The notes under the pieces are model-generated. The model searched no databases and was not told where the DNA came from. It was given only the letters and a program-made list of their open reading frames with translations. Positions 1-9,529 of a stretch of DNA of 64,000 bases are shown piece by piece. Positions within the stretch are counted from its first letter, which is position 1. The number at the start of each line of letters is the position of its first letter. This DNA comes from Strongylocentrotus droebachiensis (taxonomy: Eukaryota; Echinodermata; Echinoidea; Camarodonta; Strongylocentrotidae): the NCBI GenBank assembly GCA_035222895.1, contig JAVYIG010000897.1, forward strand, positions 310,001 to 374,000. Reading direction: 5' to 3'. The translations under genes were made by a program, and so were the position numbers.

Positions 1-1
1 G

Positions 2-169
2 GATTCTCCATTGGTTGCAGTCTGTTTGGATGAAGGCAACTTTGGAAACAGAGGACTGATCCATACTCTGATGAAACATCGGTCAAAAGAAAGGAAGAAC
101 AAAGACTTTTATCGAGAAGGAATGTCAATACTGAAGAGAAACTGCTTTCGGTTTATTATGATCAAATGA
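2..169 (+). CDS. Possible C-terminal coding exon, cut by window start
   Basis: Reading from base 2 gives 55 uninterrupted codons followed by TGA. The peptide starts DSPLVAVCLDEG, has a basic middle (KHRSKERKNK) and ends NCFRFIMIK. It has a balanced, protein-like composition, unlike the low-complexity frames elsewhere in the window. I do not recognise the family. No start codon is required if this is the last exon of a gene entering from the left. An AATAAA at 607-612 could serve as its polyadenylation signal, giving a ~440-base 3' UTR. It could instead be a chance open stretch or a decayed repeat fragment, because 55 codons is short. Confidence 0.35.
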   Translation, partial: DSPLVAVCLDEGNFGNRGLIHTLMKHRSKERKNKDFYREGMSILKRNCFRFIMIK

Positions 170-1231
170 TATGATGAATTCATCACATATTAAAGGGATC
201 CAGTAACTTTGTCTCAGATTCTGAAACAAAATCCTGGCTTTAGCTCATGCTGCAATGATAATTGTAAACCTTTAGGTCAGTCAGGAACCCTGAGACTTTT
301 TACAAGCCGATCGTCTGTCTGATTATCAAGATATTTTTGATTGGAAATAGAAACCAAATTTTGCATTTTCCTAACGGTTTTCACTACAGTCTATTGGGAA
401 AAACGAGTATGGTACCGGTCACTCAAAGATTTTTGCCTTTTTGAGGCACTTCTTGATCATTTTGAAGCGCAATTTGTTTAGGGCTTCAATATTACACCAT
501 ATAACAGACACTGATAACACGTAGGGCTGTGCATCTCAGATTTAACATTGTTAAACGGTGCCTTTAAGAGGTAAATTTGACCATTTCAAAAATAATACAT
601 CAATTCAATAAATTCAAAAGCACCAACACAGATATGTACATATGGGACTATTTGGAAAATACAAATATAACAGCACTTAGAATAGACATTTAAAGGATAT
701 CAATGATTATTAGAAATAAGACAACCAACATAGCTTTGTAAAGGAACATTTTTAAAACAAAAATGATGGTTGGACAAAAAGCTATTTTGCTTTTCAAGAA
801 CGAACCTCTCAGGTTAAAAACTAGTGTTGTTTAAAGTCTGAAATTATCTTACATGCCAACGTAGGGCAGCCCATCTCTTTTCATGCGATGATAGGTACAT
901 CTTAACCTACCCTTGTGTTTTCTGATGCCAATCACTCTCAACGATGTTAGATGTATGAATCACCACTCGCATTCCATCAGCATAGAGAAGAAACATCATC
1001 TTACTGCAAGAGAAAGAATCATTCCATTATTGAACTTTATATCCCTTCGTGGCTATTGGAAGCAAATCCAGACTGAGAAAAGTAACGACTCTACTATGTG
1101 GACTGAAAATAGCTTCTTATGACTTCCTACATTACAAAAGGATTTATACAGTATAAAGGTTGTTCTCATAATTGTTCTTAAATACCAATTCAACTAGAAT
1201 TATCGCAATCTGTATTGCCGCGCAATGCGAA
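170..1231. other. Unassigned AT-rich stretch
   Basis: No convincing exon, RNA gene or repeat family was recognised here. The open frames in the stretch (for example 913-1122) are short and have no protein-like features. AATAAA at 607-612 is the only plausible processing signal. A short phrase, ACGTAGGGC followed by CATCTC, occurs near 521 and again near 859, a weak hint of an old duplication. Confidence 0.4.
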
Positions 1232-1409
1232 TGTATCCCCGGCAGTGGCAGTGATTTTGTGTATTCCTTATGTTCGAAGGAGGGACAAAGATCCCTTCTC
1301 CCCTCCCTGAAACAAAAGGATGACCTAGAGAGGTCGCCACTAGTGGCTAAGGCTATTGCCATGACTAGGAGCAGCATTACCAAAACAACAAGTCAACGCA
1401 AAGCGTAGC
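1232..1409. other. Stretch with element-tip-like sequence and small palindromes
   Basis: TGTATCCCCGGCAGT at 1232-1246 equals the reverse complement of the right tip of element C (59798-59813) apart from one missing base. A perfect 12-bp palindrome GCCACTAGTGGC lies at 1336-1347, directly after a 5-bp-stem hairpin GACCT-AGAG-AGGTC at 1322-1335. Both strands are open for 78-79 codons across this interval, but neither peptide looks like a known protein. It may be the remnant of another terminal-inverted-repeat element. Confidence 0.3.
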
Positions 1410-1746
1410 ATCCCCTCGCAGGGTACAAATGGCCTATATACGTCAGAACAAGTTACCTCCATTGGACTACACTATTATATTACTAGGCAAGGAAGTTCAC
1501 CACATTTTCACATATATAAATAGGTGTTTTTGCATTATTTAATGAGCTATGACCTTTCACCTACGTACTCCAAAATCGAACTTAGCCTGTATTTTGATAT
1601 CATGTAACTTCATATCAAATTTCATTAAAATGCGTCAAACATTACTGAAGTTATCGATCGGAAACAAAATTTATTACAGACGGACGAACGCACCGACGCA
1701 CAGCAGCGTTTCTATAAATTCCCTCCAACTTCGTCGGCGAGGGGAT
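1410..1746. mobile_element. Short TIR element A (MITE-like), ~337 bp
   Basis: The ends form a perfect 10-bp inverted repeat: ATCCCCTCGC at 1410-1419 and GCGAGGGGAT at 1737-1746. The right end also has a subterminal partial palindrome (TTCCCTCC, short loop, GGCGAGGGGA), preceded by GACG/CGCACCGACGC-rich sequence. The interior holds one module of the form AATGAGC, TGACCTTTCACCT (1550-1562), CCAAAATCG, which corresponds to the repeated module of element B. It has no coding capacity, so it would be a non-autonomous element. I could not define a target-site duplication with confidence. Confidence 0.5.
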
Positions 1747-1860
1747 AAGATGGGATAATAAGTGTGTAGATTAGAGTATAATGCATCTCTATAGAAAATT
1801 TGAAAGAAATCTGTCAAGAAATGTTTTTTAATAAACCTTGAATTGAATTGAATTGAATTA
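1747..1860 (+). mobile_element. Retroelement-like 3' tail with AATAAA and (TTGAA)n
   Basis: AATAAA at 1830-1835 is followed immediately by CC and then a 22-base (TTGAA)n run at 1838-1859. A polyadenylation signal followed by a short simple repeat is the usual 3' end of several non-LTR retrotransposon and SINE families in invertebrates. The preceding bases (around 1783-1822: CATCTCTATAGAAAATTTGA and on) resemble the body of element C units near 58320 and 59680. This may therefore be a composite of two repeat families. No reverse transcriptase reading frame is present. Confidence 0.4.
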
Positions 1861-2118
1861 TTCATGTTTATTCTCATCCATTGACATTCAATGTAACTAC
1901 GTGCAATATTCACATTTACCATTCATGCGATTCTGATCGAATCATTTATTTGCTTGATTGCTTGACTACACTTTGCAAGTGTACGGTCAGCTTCATCAGT
2001 ACCCAATAAAACAACCAAAAGGGAATTCTTGTAATCATGTATTTTATTGCCAGGGCAACTTTGCTTCCTCGTAGCTAGAAAAACTAGATGGAACTGCGAC
2101 TGTGCGCAGTCGAAAGTG
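1861..2118. other. Unassigned, with hairpin at 2097-2112
   Basis: The only structure seen is a perfect 6-bp stem hairpin, CGACTG-TGCG-CAGTCG, at 2097-2112, just outside the left end of element B. It may belong to a longer version of that element. No gene was recognised. Confidence 0.4.
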
Positions 2119-2204
2119 ATGCCTCCGTCATAGAGCAATTTTACAAACGAAAATGGAAGAAATTTTTCAAATTCAAGTTTGGTTGTAACAGGATTTCAGA
2201 ATAT

Positions 2205-2935
2205 TGTGATAACAAGCTATTTCTCATATACATGTATGACCCTTTGATCTTTGACCTCATGACCCCAAATGCAAGATACATACATGTCTTGAGTTTCATG
2301 GTAATCTGTCCATCTGTTCTAATGATAATGTGATCACAAGCTATTTTTGCATACAAAATGAGCTCTGTGACCTTTAACCTATGACCTCATGACCCCCAAA
2401 ATCTAGCTAATCAATTCATTGGCTCTGCAAGATACATACATGACCTAAGTTTGGCAGGAATTCATCAATCGGTTCTTGAGATCACGCGATCACAAGCTAT
2501 TTTTGCATACATAATGAGCCTTGTGACCTTTGACCTTCGTCCTCGTGACCCCAAAATCCAATCAATTCATTGGCTCTGCAAGTTACATACATGACCAAAA
2601 TTTGGTAGGAATCCATCAGTCGGTTCTTGAGATAAAGCGATCACAAGCTATTTTTGCATACATAATGAGCCCTGTGACCTTTGACCTTCGTCCTCGTGAC
2701 CCCAAAATCTAATTAATTCATTGGCTCTGCAAGTAACAACCATGACCAAAGTTTGGTAGGAATCCATCAGTCGGTTCTTGAAATAACGCGATAACAAGCT
2801 ATTTTTGGAAACATAATGAGGCTGGTGACCTTTGACCTCATGATGCCAAAATCTAATCAGTTCATTGGCTCTGCAAATTACATACATGACCAAAGTTTGG
2901 AAGGAATCCATCAGTCGGTTCTTGAGATGACGCGA
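2205..2935. repeat. About five tandem copies of a ~151-bp unit inside element B
   Basis: The phrase AATGAG recurs at 2357, 2513, 2664 and 2815, giving spacings of 156, 151 and 151. A more diverged first unit precedes them and a partial last unit ends near 2935. Each unit runs: ACAAGCTATTTTTG, ATAATGAGCC, TGTGACCTTTGACC, CCCCAAAATCTAA, TTCATTGGCTCTGCAA, ATGACCAAAGTTTGG, ATCAGTCGGTTCTTGAGAT. The middle units are most alike and the first most diverged, as expected when unequal exchange homogenises the centre. Confidence 0.75.
2524..2838. promoter_or_regulatory. Three perfect DR1 nuclear-receptor motifs in element B
   Basis: TGACCTTTGACCT occurs at 2524-2536, 2675-2687 and 2826-2838. Its reverse complement, AGGTCAAAGGTCA, is the canonical DR1: two AGGTCA half-sites one base apart, the consensus bound by RXR heterodimers, HNF4 and COUP-TF type receptors. 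One-mismatch versions lie at 2368-2380 and, in element A, at 1550-1562. Another 12-bp match sits in element C at 58412-58423. The motif match is exact, but occupancy or function in this genome is inference. Confidence 0.35.
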
Positions 2936-3100
2936 TCGGAGAACGGGATGTACATACGTACGTATGGACGGACGGACAACCCGAAAACATAATGTCTCCG
3001 GCTACTTTGTAACGGAGGCATAAAAAGAGTTATTGTGTGATCAGTGAACATGCATACAATATTCATTCACAATACCTCACACTCCCATTTCTCTACATAC

Positions 3101-3947
3101 GCACATCACACAGCTCTCTGCACTCTACTCAAACATGACAACCTCCCCCTAACCCTAACCCTTCTCCCCCCCCCCTACACACAGGTGTAATCTTATATCA
3201 GCTGGTGGTAAAAAGGGGGGTTGTAAACCCACGTCACACAGCTCTCTGCACTCTTCTCAAACATGACAGCCATTCCCCCCCCCCCTCCCTCCCCTCACAC
3301 AGGTGTAATCTTATATCAGCTGGTGGTAAAAGGGTGTACGTGCACCCACATCACACAGCTCTCAGCACTCTTCTCAAACATGACGACCCCCCCCCCTCCA
3401 CCCCTACACACAGGTGTAATCATATATCAGCTGGTGGTAAAAGGGTGTTGTTTGAACCTATACTACATCACACAGCTCTCAGCAGTCTTCTCAAACATGA
3501 CGACCCCCCCCCCCCACCCCTACACACAGGTGTAATCATATATCAGTTGGTGGTAAAAGGGTGTTGTGAACCCACATCACACAGCTCTCTGCACTCTTCT
3601 CAAACATGACAACCTCCCCCTGCCTCCCCCCCTCCCTACACACAGGTGTAATCATATATCAGTTGGTGGTAAAAGGGTGTTGTGAACCCACATCACACAG
3701 CTCTCTGCACACTTTTCAAACATGACAACCTCCCCCTGCCTCCCCCCCTACACATAGGTGTATGGTAAAAGGGTGTTGTGAACCCACATCACACAGCTCT
3801 CTTCTCAAACATGACAATCTCCCCCTGCCTCCCCCCCCCCCTACACACAGGTGTATGGTAAAAGGCTGTTGTGAACCCACATCACACAGCTCTCTGGACT
3901 CTTCTCAAACATGACAACCTCCTCCTGCCTCCCCCCCTTACACACAG
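3101..3947. repeat. Left edge of the array: diverged monomers
   Basis: The first monomer begins at GCACATCACACAGCTCTCTG. The edge copies carry private changes: CTCTACTC for CTCTTCTC, AAAAAGGGGGGTTG for AAAAGGGTGTTG, CACGTCACAC for CACATCACAC, and GTTTGAACC for GTGAACC. Array edges usually escape homogenisation by unequal crossover, so these copies are probably closest to the ancestral sequence. From about 3268 the order of monomers already resembles the 742-bp higher-order unit that follows. The 'CATGACAGCC' monomer here corresponds to the 'CATTACAGCC' monomer of later units. Confidence 0.8.
3147..3162. repeat. Telomere-like CCCTAA tract in the first monomer
   Basis: CCCTAACCCTAACCCT occupies the place where other monomers have CCCTGCCTCCC. 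That is 2.7 copies of the complement of the metazoan telomere repeat TTAGGG. It is found only here in the array, at its outermost left monomer. It may be a chance change in a C-rich tract, or a trace of break repair. Confidence 0.6.
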
Positions 3948-5433
3948 GTGTTTGGTAAAAGGGTGTTGTGAACCCACATCACACAGCTCTCTGCACTCTT
4001 CTCAAACATTACAGCCATTCCCCCACCCCTCCCTCCCCTCACACAGGTGTAATCTTATATCAGCTGGTGGTAAAAGGGTGTACGTGCACCCACATCACAC
4101 AGCTCTCAGCACTCTTCTCAAACATGACACCCCCCCCCCCACCCCTACACACAGGTGTAATCATATATCAGCTGGTGGTAAAAGGGTGTTGTGAACCTAT
4201 ACTACATCACACATCTCTCAGCATTCTTCTCAAATATGACGACACCCCCCCCCCCACCCCTACACACAGGTGTATTCATATATCAGTTGGTGGTAAAAGG
4301 GTGTTGTGAACCCACATCACACAGCTCTCTGCACTCTTCTCAAACATGACAACCTCCCCCTGCCTCCCCCCCTCCCTACACACAGGTGTAATCATATATC
4401 AGTTGGTGGTAAAAGGGTGTTGTGAACCCACATCACACAGCTCTCTGCACACTTTTCAAACATGACAACCTCCCCCTGCCTCCCCCCCCCCTACACATAG
4501 GTGTATGGTAAAAGGGTGTTGTGAACCCACATCACACAGCTCTCTTCTCAAACATGACAATCTCCCCCTGCCTCCCCCCCCCCCCTACACACAGGTGTAT
4601 GGTAAAAGGCTGTTGTGAACCCACATCACACAGCTCTCTGGACTCTTCTCAAACATGACAACCTCCTCCTGCCTCCCCCCCTTACACACAGGTGTTTGGT
4701 AAAAGGGTGTTGTGAACCCACATCACACAGCTCTCTGCACTCTTCTCAAACATTACAGCCATTCCCCCACCCCTCCCTCCCCTCACACAGGTGTAATCTT
4801 ATATCAGCTGGTGGTAAAAGGGTGTACGTGCACCCACATCACACAGCTCTCAGCACTCTTCTCAAACATGACACCCCCCCCCCACCCCTACACACAGGTG
4901 TAATCATATATCAGCTGGTGGTAAAAGGGTGTTGTGAACCTATACTACATCACACATCTCTCAGCATTCTTCTCAAATATGACGACACCCCCCCCCCCAC
5001 CCCTACACACAGGTGTATTCATATATCAGTTGGTGGTAAAAGGGTGTTGTGAACCCACATCACACAGCTCTCTGCACTCTTCTCAAACATGACAACCTCC
5101 CCCTGCCTCCCCCCCTCCCTACACACAGGTGTAATCATATATCAGTTGGTGGTAAAAGGGTGTTGTGAACCCACATCACACAGCTCTCTGCACACTTTTC
5201 AAACATGACAACCTCCCCCTGCCTCCCCCCCCCCTACACATAGGTGTATGGTAAAAGGGTGTTGTGAACCCACATCACACAGCTCTCTTCTCAAACATGA
5301 CAATCTCCCCCTGCCTCCCCCCCCCCCTACACACAGGTGTATGGTAAAAGGCTGTTGTGAACCCACATCACACAGCTCTCTGGACTCTTCTCAAACATGA
5401 CAACCTCCTCCTGCCTCCCCCCCTTACACACAG
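3948..5433. repeat. Two complete copies of the 742-bp seven-monomer HOR
   Basis: The copies are 3948-4691 (744 bp) and 4692-5433 (742 bp). In the second, the monomers start at 4692, 4791, 4898, 5013, 5129, 5244 and 5337, with lengths 99, 107, 115, 116, 115, 93 and 97. Each has a diagnostic change, in order: GTGTTTGG with CATTACAGCC; GTGTAATCTT with GGGTGTACGTGCACCC; CCTATACTACATC with CAAATATGACG; GTGTATTCAT; GCACACTTTTC; a deleted GCAC giving AGCTCTCTTCTC; AAAGGCTG. Four of the seven are long-class monomers. The two copies differ mainly in C-run length, so duplication was recent or homogenisation is strong. Confidence 0.9.
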
Positions 5434-7008
5434 GTGTTTGGTAAAAGGGTGTTGTGAACCCACATCACACAGCTCTCTGCACTCTTCTCAAACATTACAG
5501 CCATTCCCCCACCCCTCCCTCCCCTCACACAGGTGTAATCTTATATCAGCTGGTGGTAAAAGGGTGTACGTGCACCCACATCACACAGCTCTCAGCACTC
5601 TTCTCAAACATGACACCCCCCCCACCCCTACACACAGGTGTAATCATATATCAGCTGGTGGTAAAAGGGTGTTGTGAACCTATACTACATCACACATCTC
5701 TCAGCATTCTTCTCAAATATGACGACACCCCCCCACCCCTACACACAGGTGTAATCATATATCAGTTGGTGGCAAAAGGGTGTTGTGAACCCACATCACA
5801 CAGCTCTCTGCACTCTTCTCAAACATGAAAACCTCCCCCTGCCTCCCCCCCTCCCTACACACAGGTGTAATCATATATCAGTTGGTGGTAAAAAGGTGTT
5901 GTGAACCCACATCACACAGCTCTCTGCACTCTTCTCAAACATGACAACCCTCCCCTGCATCCCCCCCCCCCTACACACAGGTGTATGGTAAAAGGCTGTT
6001 GTGAACCCACATCACACAGCTCTCTGGACTCTTCTCAAACATGACAACTCCCACTGCCTCCCCCCCCCTACACACAGGTGTATGGTAAAAGGCTGTTGTG
6101 AACCCACACCACACAGCTCTCTGCACTCTTCTCAAACATGACAACCTCCCCCTGCCTCCCCCCCCCCCTACACACAGGTGTATGGTAAAAGGCTGTTGTG
6201 AACCCACATCACACAGCTCTTTGGACTCTTCTCAAACATGACAACCTCCTCCTGCCTCGCCCCCTTACACACAGGTGTTTGGTAAAAGGGTGTTGTGAAC
6301 CCACATCACACAGCTCTCAGCACTATTCTCAAACATGACAACCTCCCCCTGCCTCCCCCCCCTTACACACAGGTGTTTGGTAAAAGGGTGTTGTGAACCC
6401 ACATCACACAGCTCTCAGCACTATTCTCAAACATGACAACCTCCCCCTGCCTCCCCTCCTCCCCCCTACACACAGGTGTAATCTTATATCAGCTGGTGGT
6501 AAAAGGGTGTTGTTAACCTACATCACACAGCTCTCTGCACTCTTCTCAAACATGACATCCTCCTCCTGCCTCCCCCCCTACACACAGGTGTAATCATATA
6601 TCAGCTGGTGGTAAAAGGGTGTTGTGAACCCACATCACACAGCTCTTTGCACTCTTCTCAAACATGACAACCTCCCCCTGCCCCCCTCCCCCCTACACAC
6701 AGGTGTAATCATATATCAGCTGGTGGTAAAAGGGTGTTGTGAACCCACATCACACAGCTCTCTGGACTCCCCTCAAACATGACAACATCCCCCTGCCTCC
6801 CCCCCCCCTCTACACACAGGTGTATGGTAAAAGGGTGTTGTGAACCCACATCACACAGCTCTCTTCTCAAACATGACAATCTCCCCCTGCCTCCCCCCCC
6901 CCTACACACAGGTGTATGGTAAAAGGCTGTTGTGAACCCACATCACACAGCTCTCTGGACTCTTCTCAAACATGACAACCTCCTCCTGCCTCCCCCCCTT
7001 ACACACAG
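4692..7008. repeat. Second-order block 1 (2.3 kb)
   Basis: This block has a full 742-bp unit (4692-5433), a second unit that stops matching after its third monomer (from about 5740), and a distinct tail. Tail markers are GTGGCAAAAGG, CTCCCACTGCC, GCCTCGCCCCC (6254) and CTCCCCTCCTCCCCCC. The same order recurs in the next blocks, so this is a larger repeat unit made from partial copies of the smaller one. The overlap of the first 742 bp with the preceding entry is intentional, since the hierarchy is nested. Confidence 0.75.
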
Positions 7009-9529
7009 GTGTTTGGTAAAAGGGTGTTGTGAACCCACATCACACAGCTCTCTGCACTCTTCTCAAACATTACAGCCATTCCCCCACCCCTCCCTCCCCT
7101 CACACAGGTGTAATCTTATATCAGCTGGTGGTAAAAGGGTGTACGTGCACCCACATCACACAGCTCTCAGCACTCTTCTCAAACATGACACCCCCCCCCC
7201 ACCCCTACACACAGGTGTAATCATATATCAGCTGGTGGTAAAAGGGTGTTGTGAACCTATACTACATCACACATCTCTCAGCATTCTTCTCAAATATGAC
7301 GACACCCCCCCCCACCCCTACACACAGGTGTATTCATATATCAGTTGGTGGTAAAAGGGTGTTGTGAACCCACATCACACAGCTCTCTGCACTCTTCTCA
7401 AACATGACAACCTCCCCCTGCCTCCCCCCCCTCCCTACACACAGGTGTAATCATATATCAGTTGGTGGTAAAAGGGTGTTGTGAACCCACATCACACAGC
7501 TCTCTGCACACTTTTCAAACATGACAACCTCCCCCTGCCTCCCCCCCCCCCCTACACATAGGTGTATGGTAAAAGGGTGTTGTGAACCCACATCACACAG
7601 CTCTCTTCTCAAACATGACAATCTCCCCCTGCCTCCCCCCCCCCTACACACAGGTGTATGGTAAAAGGCTGTTGTGAACCCACATCACACAGCTCTCTGG
7701 ACTCTTCTCAAACATGACAACCTCCTCCTGCCTCCCCCCCCCTTACACACAGGTGTTTGGTAAAAGGGTGTTGTGAACCCACATCACACAGCTCTCTGCA
7801 CTCTTCTCAAACATTACAGCCATTCCCCCACCCCTCCCTCCCCTCACACAGGTGTAATCTTATATCAGCTGGTGGTAAAAGGGTGTACGTGCACCCACAT
7901 CACACAGCTCTCAGCACTCTTCTCAAACATGACACCCCCCCCCCACCCCTACACACAGGTGTAATCATATATCAGCTGGTGGTAAAAGGGTGTTGTGAAC
8001 CTATACTACATCACACATCTCTCAGCATTCTTCTCAAATATGACGACACCCCCCCACCCCTACACACAGGTGTAATCATATATCAGTTGGTGGCAAAAGG
8101 GTGTTGTGAACCCACATCACACAGCTCTCTGCACTCTTCTCAAACATGAAAACCTCCCCCTGCCTCCCCCCCTCCCTACACACAGGTGTAATCATATATC
8201 AGTTGGTGGTAAAAAGGTGTTGTGAACCCACATCACACAGCTCTCTGCACTCTTCTCAAACATGACAACCCTCCCCTGCATCCCCCCCCCCTACACACAG
8301 GTGTATGGTAAAAGGCTGTTGTGAACCCACATCACACAGCTCTCTGGACTCTTCTCAAACATGACAACTCCCACTGCCTCCCCCCCCCCCTACACACAGG
8401 TGTATGGTAAAAGGCTGTTGTGAACCCACACCACACAGCTCTCTGCACTCTTCTCAAACATGACAACCTCCCCCTGCCTCCCCCCCCCCCTACACACAGG
8501 TGTATGGTAAAAGGCTGTTGTGAACCCACATCACACAGCTCTCTGGACTCTTCTCAAACATGACAACTCCCACTGCCTCCCCCCCCCCTACACACAGGTG
8601 TATGGTAAAAGGCTGTTGTGAACCCACACCACACAGCTCTCTGCACTCTTCTCAAACATGACAACCTCCCCCTGCCTCCCCCCCCCCTACACACAGGTGT
8701 ATGGTAAAAGGCTGTTGTGAACCCACATCACACAGCTCTTTGGACTCTTCTCAAACATGACAACCTCCTCCTGCCTCGCCCCCTTACACACAGGTGTTTG
8801 GTAAAAGGGTGTTGTGAACCCACATCACACAGCTCTCAGCACTATTCTCAAACATGACAACCTCCCCCTGCCTCCCCCCCCCCCTTACACACAGGTGTTT
8901 GGTAAAAGGGTGTTGTGAACCCACATCACACAGCTCTCAGCACTATTCTCAAACATGACAACCTCCCCCTGCCTCCCCTCCTCCCCCCTACACACAGGTG
9001 TAATCTTATATCAGCTGGTGGTAAAAGGGTGTTGTTAACCTACATCACACAGCTCTCTGCACTCTTCTCAAACATGACATCCTCCTCCTGCCTCCCCCCC
9101 TACACACAGGTGTAATCATATATCAGCTGGTGGTAAAAGGGTGTTGTGAACCCACATCACACAGCTCTTTGCACTCTTCTCAAACATGACAACCTCCCCC
9201 TGCCCCCCTCCCCCCTACACACAGGTGTAATCATATATCAGCTGGTGGTAAAAGGGTGTTGTGAACCCACATCACACAGCTCTCTGGACTCCCCTCAAAC
9301 ATGACAACATCCCCCTGCCTCCCCCCCCCTCTACACACAGGTGTATGGTAAAAGGGTGTTGTGAACCCACATCACACAGCTCTCTTCTCAAACATGACAA
9401 TCTCCCCCTGCCTCCCCCCCCCCTACACACAGGTGTATGGTAAAAGGCTGTTGTGAACCCACATCACACAGCTCTCTGGACTCTTCTCAAACATGACAAC
9501 CTCCTCCTGCCTCCCCCCCTTACACACAG
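7009..9529. repeat. Second-order block 2 (2.5 kb)
   Basis: It has the same layout as block 1: a 744-bp unit (7009-7752), then a truncated unit, then the tail with GCCTCGCC at 8773. It is 204 bp longer because a two-monomer piece containing CTCCCACTGCC is present twice (near 8366 and 8565). That is a simple dimer duplication inside an otherwise colinear block. Confidence 0.75.

Larger units (their letters stand above)
2119..3021. mobile_element. TIR element B carrying internal tandem repeats, ~900 bp
   Basis: The left end ATGCCTCCGTCA (2119-2130) matches the reverse complement of the right end TAACGGAGGCAT (3010-3021) at 11 of 12 positions. The right end has a subterminal palindrome: ATGTCTCCG (2992-3000), a short loop, then CGGAGGCAT (3013-3021). 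It is preceded by a GGACGGACGGAC run, the same architecture as elements A and C. The interior is about five copies of a 151-bp unit. There is no transposase frame, so it is a non-autonomous DNA element if mobile at all. Elements ending in (GGAC)n and carrying TGACCTTTGACC blocks are, as I recall, common in marine invertebrate genomes; the exact family name is not known to me. Confidence 0.55.

Noticed and set aside
1144-1408. Overlapping 78-79-codon open frames on both strands
   Set aside because: Opposite-strand open frames of this size arise easily by chance. Neither peptide shows a motif, and the interval contains small palindromes and an element-tip-like sequence instead.
3147-3162. True telomere or chromosome end
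   Set aside because: Fewer than three CCCTAA copies are present and ordinary interspersed repeats continue on the outer side.
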